Made by a program: the position numbers and the translations under genes. Positions 33,892 through 43,381 of a DNA stretch of 64,000 nt are shown here, one piece after another (position 1 is the stretch's first letter; each line of letters starts with the position of its first letter). The stretch is from Stagonosporopsis chrysanthemi. Its lineage: Eukaryota > Ascomycota > Dothideomycetes > Pleosporales > Didymellaceae. The DNA is taken from NCBI GenBank assembly GCA_022560025.1, contig JAFISE010000038.1, forward strand, positions 124,001-188,000, read 5' to 3'. The notes below the pieces were generated by a model, which saw only the letters and a list, made by a program, of their open reading frames with translations, ran no database searches and was not told the DNA's origin.

Positions 33892-35398
33892 CTAGCTGCA
33901 GCATGTCCACTTCACTCTCCCGAGTGCGCCCCAACCACCCAGCAGTGCCGTGGCCCCGGTAAACAAGATAATGCCACCGTACTGACCATTGTACCCCCAT
34001 CCCTTACCATCCTTCAACCACCCGTCGCTGGTTACCAGCGCAACGCTCAATGGTCCACTGATCACGTTGCCAATCCCCCTCCCGCCAGCCAGCAACCCAA
34101 AGATGAATCCTGTATCTAGCGCAGGGCTCTGAGACTTGAGCTCCTGAAGCACTCCAGACCACGTCGAGCTGAAGCCGCCAGCAAAGAAACCATACGTGAT
34201 GCTGAACACAGCCAGCAATGCCGTCTGACTGGAGAAGCCCCAAAACAAGAATACGGCCAAAGCAGAACCTATCGTTGAGATCAAGATTGTGGTTGTGATG
34301 TGGATGTGATCACCCAGGCCGCCGATGACGATGCCACCGGGAATGGAAGTAACGTTGATCAGTACAAGCAGGGCGGTGGCCATGGTTGTCGAGACATGAA
34401 GTTGCTGGACAGCATAGATTGAGAGGTAAGTGTATGGTAGGAAGTAGCCTAAGGACTGAAGCACGTTTCCGATCTGGAGCATCCAGAACGCAGGAAGGTG
34501 GATGAAGTTGAGACTGATGCGGCGGACGGTCGCTGATTGGGACAGTGGGATCCTTGGCTTGAGGAAGTACAGGAGTGGTGCAGAAAGCAGAACCTAAAAG
34601 TGGTCAGTAAACCTCGTTTTGCGTTCTTAGCCAGAAACCTACCGCCATGACACTCCATGCTTGCAGGGTCACACTAGGTCCAAACCGCTGAAGGCTGACC
34701 TCCACAGCGAAGGGAACTCCAACGCCAGCGGCTGATTTCCCGGCCCACATGACACCGTACGCGAGACCTTTCCGCTTGACAAACCATTCGTCGAGATAAA
34801 GCGTGGTAGGGGTGAAGAGTAAGCCACAGCCTAAGGCGCAAACGACGCCCTGAGTTGCAATCAGCTGCCACACGTTGGTCGCAAAGGACGACATCAAGAA
34901 GCCAACAGCCGCGAGGATCAGACCAAGTGGACCAAACCAGCGACGCAGGCGAGGCCACCGTGTCATGATCGTGAACGTGAAAGGAGAGATGAGATACATG
35001 ATGCCCTGTACTGATCAGCATGCAAAGATAGAAGCCTACGATTGAAGCTCACAGTCATCGTGGTGCCGATAACAGCGACGTTACTCGCGTTACCGCCGAG
35101 TTTGTCGGGATGACTGCCATAGTACTCCTGGAATACCCCAAATGCGAGAGAATAGCCTTTATAACAGTGAGCATTCTTCTATATCAAAGCCTGACGGCGA
35201 ATTACCCCAAACAGGAATCTGAATTAAGGAACATCCGGCCAGGACTAGCCACGCCTCTCTGCCTCTGTCGGTGGGTGGTAGCATGATCTGTTCGATTTCC
35301 TCAGTCATATCCTGCTGCGGCGTCGCGTGACTGTTTGCATTCCCACGACTGGAGCTGTACGATCGATCAAGCTCAATCTCTTGCTGTGCTTCTGCCAT
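33892..35398 (-). CDS. MFS transporter, monocarboxylate (MCT/SLC16)-like
   Basis: Four exons (35398-35206, 35156-35053, 35005-34643, 34593-33892), separated by 47-49 bp introns, encode 453 residues with about 12 hydrophobic segments. A cytosolic Ser/Gln-rich N-terminus precedes the MCT-type entry DRGREAWLVLAGCSLIQIPVWGYS and FGVFQEYYG. Then come a central loop after TM6 (FLKPRIPLSQSATVRRISL) and the second bundle (GGIVIGGLGDHI, FGLLAGGRGIGNVISGP). MCT-type fungal carriers move monocarboxylates, riboflavin or other small acids; the substrate is not readable. It diverges from the cupin gene at 36083 across a 684-bp shared promoter region, which might mean co-regulation (inference only). Confidence 0.93.
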
Positions 35399-36082
35399 AT
35401 TGGAGGGTTCGAAGGTGATACACTTGCGTTCGCATACGGTCTGCTTCTATATGCTATCGGATGTGTTATCAAACTCAGATTTGACGTTGAAGAAGGAAGA
35501 TCTTGAAAGCAAAGAAATGGTCGCCAAGATGTTGAGGTTGATTGGCTTGACGTAAGCATCAAAGCTACAAACGGGAGCTACGACTGCGGGGTAAATACCG
35601 CTTGCTTTACGGTCGTGGAGACAGCATTCGCCTGATATGAATGGCGTCCTTTTCCTTGCTGGTCGTATGGGATAATACTCTGGCGACGCCAAGCTAAGCT
35701 TGCGGAATACAACGTAAAGTAGTCGTGATCATAAGCAGTGAAGCTCTGACACTTCTACGGCATACCATTAAGGAACACGAACTTCAATGCCCATCATACA
35801 AACGAAATGCCAGCAGTCCCTTCTTAAGATCACCGCGATGCATGCATGCATGATGTGCTGGTAGTCGATCTCGGCACGCCGAGAAGCAACCGCCCCGGAT
35901 TCCGGCTTCGGCTCCCCGAATCGAGTGTAACACATATCGAAACGAGGCTATTAAGTACTTAGTCCAGACAGTCAAAATGGCAGCAGCCCTGAGAAGCAGA
36001 TTCGCAAGAACATTCTATTCTGTTAGCACAATCGAGCAACGAAAGCTTTCATCCTATCCACATCCGCTGTCCAGTACGCAGA
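35399..36082. promoter_or_regulatory. Divergent intergenic promoter region (transporter / cupin)
   Basis: It separates the transporter start (minus strand) from the cupin start (plus strand). It has a CATGCATGCATG palindromic run near 35840 and no gene. No specific operator is identified. Confidence 0.45.
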
Positions 36083-36631
36083 ATGGCGCACGTCGGCGCG
36101 CTTCCCAAAATCCAAAGATATATCACCGGCCACAATGACAAAGGCCTAGCCATCTTCAGCAACGCTTTCGAGGAGGAAAGCAAGATGAAAGCCAACGATG
36201 ACGGCATCGCATTCGCCCTCAGCTACACCACAAAGGGCTTCCCCGTTGACATGACGGGCGACGAGGACCTCAAGGCGTACGAGAAGTACTTGAACAGCCC
36301 GCCGGGCCTAGTTGTATCAGGCGGTACCGTGCTTCGACATGTCGACATTCCTCCCAACACAGCGTGCACGATGCACAGGACTGTGAGCCTCGATTATGGA
36401 TGCGTGCTTGAAGGCGAAGTGGAGCTCCTTTTAGACAGCGGCGAGAAGCGTGTCATGAAGCGAGGCGATGTTGCAATTCAGCGTGGCACGATGCATCAAT
36501 GGATCAACCAGAGCGAAACGGATTGGACGCGCATGTTATTCGTGCTGCAGGAGAGCAAGCCGTTGGAGATTGCAGGCGAACGGTTCGGCGAGCATCTAGC
36601 GGGCATGGCGGGCGTACGGTCGTCCGATTGA
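36083..36631 (+). CDS. Cupin-domain protein
   Basis: An intronless frame of 182 residues. The conserved cupin barrel lies at about residues 85-160: HVDIPPNTACTMHRTVSLDYG, then CVLEGEVELLLDSGEKRVMKRGDVAIQRGTMHQW. His in TMHRT, the motif-1 Glu region, and His in GTMHQW are candidate metal ligands. Small one-domain cupins of this kind occur in fungal catabolic and secondary-metabolite contexts and may be isomerases or oxygenases. No particular reaction can be assigned. Its divergent neighbour is an MCT-type transporter, which could feed or export its substrate (inference). Confidence 0.9.
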   Translation: MAHVGALPKIQRYITGHNDKGLAIFSNAFEEESKMKANDDGIAFALSYTTKGFPVDMTGDEDLKAYEKYLNSPPGLVVSGGTVLRHVDIPPNTACTMHRTVSLDYGCVLEGEVELLLDSGEKRVMKRGDVAIQRGTMHQWINQSETDWTRMLFVLQESKPLEIAGERFGEHLAGMAGVRSSD

Positions 36632-36988
36632 GATACGGTGTGTGTAGACTTTCTTGCAGTGTAGATACCTAGGTGCAATGCGATGAGGATCAAGCTTCCA
36701 GAATTTATGTCTTGGCACGCTTGCTCAATCAGGCGGCAAGCACGTGCTTCATACCACTTCACATCCTCGCACTTTATCTGTGCACCCACGAGGGGTAGCC
36801 GCGAACCGTGTTTCTTCGGCGATCTAAATTTTCAGGCGCCCCTTTGGAACAAGACATGAACAAACCTTTACGATAATTGCGCGGTTACGAACAATAGTAA
36901 CAGCACGAAAATCTGCCTTTGTTCGATTCGACCACTCACACAAGCCAAATTCACGTGCCCCGCCAGCGGGAGATTACTTCTTAAGAAG
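36632..36988. other. Intergenic, short, between cupin and farnesyltransferase genes
   Basis: 357 bp between same-strand genes; no repeats or genes. The sequence just before 36989 is A/G-rich as in leaders. Confidence 0.45.
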
Positions 36989-38434
36989 ATGGCAATTCCT
37001 TTACGAAATTCGACGCAGGCCCCTTCTGCACGCTTGGAAGAGATCATTTCGAGTGAAAACCGGATCGAAGAGCTGTCAGACTCAGAGCTTGGGTCAGAAG
37101 ACGAGTACGAAGACATGGGCACAGCAACACTCGAGGAGCAGGCGAATATTGCGTATTTGGAGAGCATACGAATCCCCATTCTAGACGACCTGCAGACAAA
37201 GACGTCGAAAGCACAGGATGAAACGCTCCAGGTCGTTTTGCCGTTCTTGGAGGGGAACCCTCATGACTTCCCACTGAACTCATACGGCATTACACAACTG
37301 CAACGAAAAAAGCATGTCACGTACATGGAAGATTCTCTGGACGATTACCCATCAGGCTATGCCATGATGGACGCTTCACGACCATGGATCATCTACTGGG
37401 CGCTGCAAGGCTTGACAGCGCTTGGTGAGGACGTTTCTGAACACCAGCGGAGAACAGCGCACACCTTTTCATTGGCACAGCACCCAGACGGTGGCTTTGG
37501 TGGTGGATATGGACAGCTTGCACATCTCGCATGCTCATATGCCGCCGCGCTCTCGCTAGCAATCGTTGGCGGTGAAGCAAGTTACGAGTCCATTAACCGC
37601 AAGACCATGTGGCACTTCCTGGGACGCATGAAGCAAGCAGATGGAGGCTTCACCATGTGTCAAGGTGGCGAAAAGGACATAAGAGGTGCTTTCTGTGCCA
37701 TGATTATCTTATCGCTGCTCGATCTGCCTTTGGAACTGCCATTCGATTCGCCAGCTCGTCGACAGGGCTTGACGACATTCACCGACAACCTCGGCGAGTG
37801 GGTTTCAGAGTGTCAATCCTGGGACGGTGGCATCTCTGCAGCGCCAGGAAACGAAACTCACGGCGCCTACGCATTCTGTGGTCTGGGATGCCTGTCCATC
37901 CTCGGCCCGCCAAAGGAAACCTTGAACAAATACCTCGACGTCCCACTGCTGGTTCGCTGGATGTCGTCCCGCCAATGCGCACCCGAAGGCGGCTACAACG
38001 GTCGCACCAACAAGCTCGTGGACGGCTGCTACTCGCACTGGGTGGGAGGCTGCTGGTCGATTATCGAAGCTGCAACAACCACTGATATCTGGAATCGAGC
38101 GGCACTCGGGCGCTACATCCTTGCAGTTGCTCAGGACAAGAAAGGTGGCCTGAGAGATAAGCCTGGGAAGCGTGCGGATGCCTACCATACCTGCTACAAC
38201 TTGGCTGGGTTGAGCGCTACGCAGCACCGTTATGTGTATGATGAGAGCATCAATAAGGGCCTGGGTGAGGTTGGTCTGGGAGCGCCATTCAGATGGAGGG
38301 CCGGAGGATTGTATGAAGAGGATGTTGTGTGGGATGCTACCGATGTTGTGGGGAAGATACACCCAGTGTTCCTTATTCCCTTCAGGGCCGTGTACGAGTG
38401 CAGGAAGTACTTTGAGGGCAAGGAGGGCTTTTGA
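36989..38434 (+). CDS. RAM1: Protein farnesyltransferase beta subunit
   Basis: An intronless frame of 481 residues. With the alpha subunit it attaches farnesyl to CaaX proteins (Ras, a-factor-type pheromones). Prenyltransferase alpha-alpha barrel repeats are visible: DASRPWIIYWALQGLTALG, HPDGGFGGGYGQLAHLACSYAA, KQADGGFTMCQGGEKDIRGAF, CQSWDGGISAAPGNETHGAYAFCG. Zinc ligands are Asp345 and Cys347 (LVDGCYSHWVGG) and His400 (DAYHTCYNLAGLS). The farnesyl-type rather than geranylgeranyl-type identity is inferred from the length and the MKQADGGF/SHWVGG context. About 80 acidic residues precede the domain, and a small Glu/Asp-rich tail follows. The first ATG is used. Confidence 0.95.
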   Translation: MAIPLRNSTQAPSARLEEIISSENRIEELSDSELGSEDEYEDMGTATLEEQANIAYLESIRIPILDDLQTKTSKAQDETLQVVLPFLEGNPHDFPLNSYGITQLQRKKHVTYMEDSLDDYPSGYAMMDASRPWIIYWALQGLTALGEDVSEHQRRTAHTFSLAQHPDGGFGGGYGQLAHLACSYAAALSLAIVGGEASYESINRKTMWHFLGRMKQADGGFTMCQGGEKDIRGAFCAMIILSLLDLPLELPFDSPARRQGLTTFTDNLGEWVSECQSWDGGISAAPGNETHGAYAFCGLGCLSILGPPKETLNKYLDVPLLVRWMSSRQCAPEGGYNGRTNKLVDGCYSHWVGGCWSIIEAATTTDIWNRAALGRYILAVAQDKKGGLRDKPGKRADAYHTCYNLAGLSATQHRYVYDESINKGLGEVGLGAPFRWRAGGLYEEDVVWDATDVVGKIHPVFLIPFRAVYECRKYFEGKEGF

Positions 38435-38549
38435 GCTTTGTCAACATGGTCTTATCGTGACATTTCGCACACTAACATACAACTTGAACATCATTATAAA
38501 TTGAATCCGAATGCAGTATCCATTGCGGTCGATACACAGTCTTTTTTGT

Positions 38550-39161
38550 TCACGCATCCATGTAGACCACAAGCGGCGGACCTCCAACCTTCGGCTTGAT
38601 AAAGGCCTTGATAGCTGCATGCGCCTCACACTCATTGTCATAGTAGTCCATATCAGCCTTCGAATCGAAGATAGTCCGGGCGACAAGAGTGTAGCCCTGA
38701 GTCCTGGGGTCATCGTAAGGTTGATGAGCCGTGGCCTGCTCAATGTACGGTTTTCCATCCTATCAATCCGTTAGATTCCATATCGAGGTGTTAAAATACC
38801 CATCTCCTGCACAGACACCTCTGTCTGGTTCGATTTCTACCTGCCTTCGCCCAGAAGGACTGCTCTGATGCACGTGCGCCGCGGCACGGTTAGGTACCTG
38901 CAGCCTCATCACATCGCACCCCACGGTCCTCTGAATCCAACACTCAGCCGCGCGCAGCCACTGGGATCATGAATCGAGCGCGAGGCTGGACTTACATTAT
39001 GGCGCTCGGGGATGTGATGGGATTATCTGACATGCAGAGGATTGCAAGCAGGAACGTACCTTGACGGCGTCCTGAGTCAGGGTCGAGTATTTCTGGATTG
39101 CCTCTTTGATGGCGGCGGCATCTGAGAGCTTGAACAACGTCATGCGTGCGATTTTGGACAT
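38550..39161 (-). CDS. Stress-responsive dimeric alpha/beta-barrel (Dabb) protein
   Basis: Two exons, 39161-39060 and 38759-38550, join in frame into 103 residues (MSKIARMTLFKLSDAAAIKE ... GPPLVVYMDA). The ferredoxin-like fold of the Dabb family is suggested by the first strand ARMTLFKL, the middle GYTLVARTIFDSKADMDYYD, and the last HAAIKAFIKP then a hydrophobic strand. Members dimerise and include stress-induced proteins and small cyclases. The intron is 300 bp (38760-39059), far longer than all other introns here, and GC-rich with runs such as GCGCGCGGC. It may hold regulatory sequence or a transcript start for an alternative first exon (inference). Confidence 0.9.
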
Positions 39162-41928
39162 TTTGGGGTTGGTTAGGAGGGTGTAATGCGTGCTGGGTAG
39201 GATGTTGCTGCTGTTTGGGGCACTTTTGTTAGGGAGCGCCGGAGCTGGTGAGGAGAGCCACGCGGATGGTAGGCTCGGATCCCCCTCCCGTCAGCGATGC
39301 TGAGCCTTGTACTTGAAGTAGTGTCTACGGATATGTCTAACATGGCAATCCTACAGGTACAGCGTATTTGCTGTCAAAGGATCATGTTTCGTGTTGTGCT
39401 ATAACGAGAGACACATAGGTACGTCACCTTTCTGCAAGCCTATAGTTAATATCCGCTCAAAACAGCAGTGTCAAGGTCTAGATTTGCACGTCTGACATTG
39501 ATGAAGTTGTAGCTCTTCGTCTCTATCAAACAGCTACCGACTCAGCGAAATGCCGTGATAAACCCAGGACTTGCTCATGCAGTGCACTGCGGATGCCGGA
39601 GGACACTCCAACAGTTCTGATTGCGTACGGCCATTCGACCTTGCACAACAAGAGACTGACTCGTTACCGTGCCGTGTCTTCGCTGCTATTTGACACTGAG
39701 ACAGACCCTGAGGGACGACGCTCGTAGTACGCAGCGCGCGGAATGTTGCGTCGAGCTGTGTAACCTTGGGCGAAGCGAATTCGGTAAGCTCAAGCACAAT
39801 CACGGGACCAAACCAGTTCGAGAACGACTCTTGCTCACAGTGCACATTTCATAACTGCACCGACGCACTCAATGGCATGACAACCATTCCATGAAGTCCA
39901 AATAGTGATGGCTACGGCGGCACCTGCTCGCTCCTGCCATCTCCAAGTCTGAGCGCAGAGAGGGGCAACTGTCGTGCACTGACACGGGTGCTTCACCGCC
40001 ATTCTCAGTGCAGATTGCGCTGGTAGCCGTGCGTCATCCATCCCCAGATCTTCCCGCCCGTGCTACTGCCATGTTGCGCAGAAACTCAACAGCTGGCCGC
40101 AACGAGGCTGCCAACGCGTCCGACTGATTCGTCAGCTGCAATGGCTGCCATTAACTCAGTTTTCCGATTGCTCTTTCTGCGGAGATTTCATGCGGTTCAT
40201 GCTGAATGGACCCGATTGAGCCCACTCCTAGTCGTCTTCAACCGAGTCTTGGACCGGCGCCATAGCGAGGCCGCTCCTGCGTGGGCCTTGCACTTGGTCC
40301 TCCATGTATGTACCGTTGCTGTACGCTGCCGGCCTATCGCGCTTTCGTCTCCGTTTTGTGCACCATCGCACTACCGTCCGGACCCAGGCTTTTGCGCAGC
40401 GATCGAGGGCAGCATGCAGCCGCCCGCTTCGTGAAGCTCCAAATCATGCACGTCGTGAGTAGCCTTGGCCTCTGCAATCCTCCAAACATCGGCGATGGAC
40501 CGTCCTCAGCTCGCTCGGCTGTTGAGCGACTAGGATCTGTTCCGAGCATTTTCTGCACAAGTCCATCCAACGTCAGGCGGATCGTTACACACGACATCCA
40601 TCCTTGCAAACGTTCCTCGACAATTGCGGGCTGTAACAGGCGCTCGAGCTATCGCTAGACTGTCTCCGCAGTGAACGGACTCATGGCGCAACCGCCGTTG
40701 CTGCCTCTCCAACTTCGGTTACGGTTGCATATCGCTCGACTTTCAAAGTCAAGCGTCTTTGACAACTCACCATGCGCCATGCCATGCAGGTGCATGAACG
40801 CCCGCGCGCGACGACAGATTTCTGGTAGCACGACCCCAGTTGCCCTCTCGAATGCAGCATGAGCCGATCTTATTTGCCTTTGTCTTCCCGCCGAGCAGTG
40901 CCTGCTATTCCTGGTATGACGCTCTGCCAACTTCAGCCGTGATGCTCGCGATAGCGTGTCAAGTTCCTCTCCACTCATCCTGATTGTAGGCGCGACTTCC
41001 GCTGCCATGCCTGGGTAGCCCTGTCAGCGTGCTTGGGCTCCACAATTCTCTGCGCGTCTGCGCCTGGTCTTAAATCCCGTTCACCAACTTGCCCCTTCGT
41101 ATTTCACGCAGAGGTTCTACACCAATTGTTGCCAAGCTGCCCAAACTCCCTCAGAGCTCAGTGGACATTCGTCATGCTTAGCATGGTTTGCTCACGCAAC
41201 ACAACATCATGCTGCTGGGCTGACCTGCCGAGGGGGTACAACGTGACCGTCACTGTACATCGTTGTTAATGCTTCTGCATCAGGGTCTATTGTACGTCGA
41301 TCTGAAAGGAGCGCCTCGACGAACCATGAACCACGCTAAGGCTGCATGATGGTGGCGATGGCGAATGATATCCCAGTAGGCGGATACCGGTGAAGCTTGT
41401 GCCTTTACGGCATGAGCCCTTTCACTAGAAATCTGGAACCCTAGTTTTTGTTGGCGAAAATGCGGCCAACGCATCGATAATATGGGCCTCTTTGTACAGA
41501 GCCGCAAGACCCGCATATTATGCGCTTCCAGACGTCCAATTGACGGCGCGTCTACTGGTCGGAGAACTCTGCATGTTCCAAGATACTCGCTGCACTCGGC
41601 TGCCGCAATTAATTACACGCAATCCCACACTAGACGGATACGTCCCTATCGTCCCATATACCCTCTGCACGCCAAACCCTCTCGCTTCCTTCTACCTACA
41701 ACGCAACATTTCTCCCCACCTTCAGTACACCTGTCAATCTCTCGCCTCCAAGTGTTGACACTGTGTTGTACGACAGGAGCCACGACTACCTCTTTCAGTC
41801 GGCTACAAACGAGCGCTTGCCTTTTCTTGTCAGAACCGACCTTAACTTTCCCTTCTTGAGCTTCAACCCTACATTGAGCGGTAGCCTTGCTTTTTCCAAT
41901 TACAAACAACCACTCACAACCCACCGCC
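39162..41928. other. Intergenic, 2.8 kb, the longest gene-poor stretch
   Basis: Divergent flanks of the Dabb gene (-) and the small gene at 41.9 kb (+). Open frames of up to 125 codons occur on both strands without domains, and their sequences are Cys/Arg/His-rich in a way typical of noncoding DNA. No tRNA or transposon remnant was recognised. Confidence 0.45.
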
Positions 41929-42650
41929 ATGTTCTACATCATGTATTTGACAGGTAAGTCGCATTTTCCATTATTGGTTCATGCTTGGAGACCCATGGGT
42001 ACAATTGGGGTGGTGAAGTCGAAAGAGAAAGAACATGCATTGAATGCGGGGGGTTGCAGCAACCCATGCCTTGTTCCTGTCCGCACTGCCTATTCTATGT
42101 CAAGCACAGTCTGCCACGAGAACCTCTATAGTGCTCCGTGGGTTTCAACAGTTGACTAATCTTACCTGCAGGTCTTTGCCAAAGGAGGCACTGGCCCGAC
42201 CCTCAGTTCCAGACATATCGAACAGGCTACGGCTACGGATGCACAGTCCGTGTCAACAACCGCGAGTACTCAACAGACGTGGACTACGAGAGCGACGAGC
42301 TCGCCAAGAATGCTGCTGCTACCCGAGCTTATATGATCTGCCGCAATTTCTCTGTTAACGATGGCATGTTTCCCGGCCACCGACCGGGCCAGGGAGGTGT
42401 CGTTCAGGGCATGCCGGTTGCGATTGGTGCTGGCCGACGTAACACAACGATCTCCAATGACTACGAGACTGCCAGTAGCTCAAGCGGAGACACTAGCCCG
42501 AGGAACAGTGATTACGGTCTTGATGCTCCAGGACGTCGCTCCAGCAAGTCTAGCACAAGTTCAACCAGTGCCTGCTATTGTGGCAGGGGGGCTGTAAGAA
42601 TGTACGAGAGGTGCACTGGCTGTTTGAGAGACGCCGGATACCAGTGCTAA
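41929..42650 (+). CDS. Small conserved-looking protein with Cys-rich C-terminus
   Basis: Exon 1 is 41929-41953 (MFYIMYLT), a 218-bp intron (GTAAGT ... CCTGCAG) spans 41954-42171, and exon 2 is 42172-42650; the product is 167 residues. The join codes for GLCQRRHWPDPQFQTYRTGYGYGCTVRVNNREY in one frame, which is why this start was chosen; it has the context CACCGCCATG. The middle is Ser-rich and likely disordered (ASSSSGDTSPRNSD). The end has a compact cysteine pattern CYCGRGAVRMYERCTGC then CLRDAGYQC, which may bind metal or form disulfides. I do not recognise the family. No clear signal peptide is seen, so secretion is not claimed. Reading through the intron gives a different 91-residue frame. 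Confidence 0.7.
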
Positions 42651-43381
42651 GCTGGTAGGATTCCGAGACAAAGCCGGGCTTCTACGACAGGACTGTTGCC
42701 ACGAGCAAGGCACGTCGAAAGGCTCCGTATTTCGGTCCGACGCAGAATCCCACAGTCACGTGTTTGGGTCGGATGGAAGCATACCCGGGCTTCACGGCAG
42801 TACCAAGACAATGATTGCAATCCCCACAACCACGCGGCGTTGCATCTCTTCGCATCCGACAGACATCGACCGCATTTTCTTTATACCTCAGCATCCGATA
42901 CGACCACTTACGACTCTCGTTTGCCATCTCTTTCTCCCAGGCGGCTGCATAGCGACGGCATTGCACATTCAAGCGTTCAGCGACCTCACCATTTCATTAT
43001 ACTACTCACGGGCTGGCTGTCTTGCATTTTTAACCCACATTTCCTTTCGTTTGGGCTGGCTGTTTCACCTCAAATTGCGAAAAGTTTCCGTGGTAGTCTT
43101 TCCTTTGTGTATTGCAAGGACGTTCCGCAACGCTAAACAACGGCTAAGATCACGATGACCCCAAAAGAAGGAAAAGATTACGATTATGGGCCTCACGGCT
43201 TCACGAATACCTTTATGATGACGACTCGTTCCATTTCTTCCATAGATAGAATCCAAGGTTCATTCTGACCATCTATATACCTGCATCACATTCGGTGAGC
43301 GACCTGCGAGCACCATGCGCCTTCTCCGAGAATACTCTGCCTTCCTCATATAAGTACCACTGATGAGTACCACCCGCTGAT
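42651..43381. other. Intergenic between convergent genes
   Basis: 731 bp with pyrimidine-rich sequence; no gene or repeat is supported. Confidence 0.45.
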
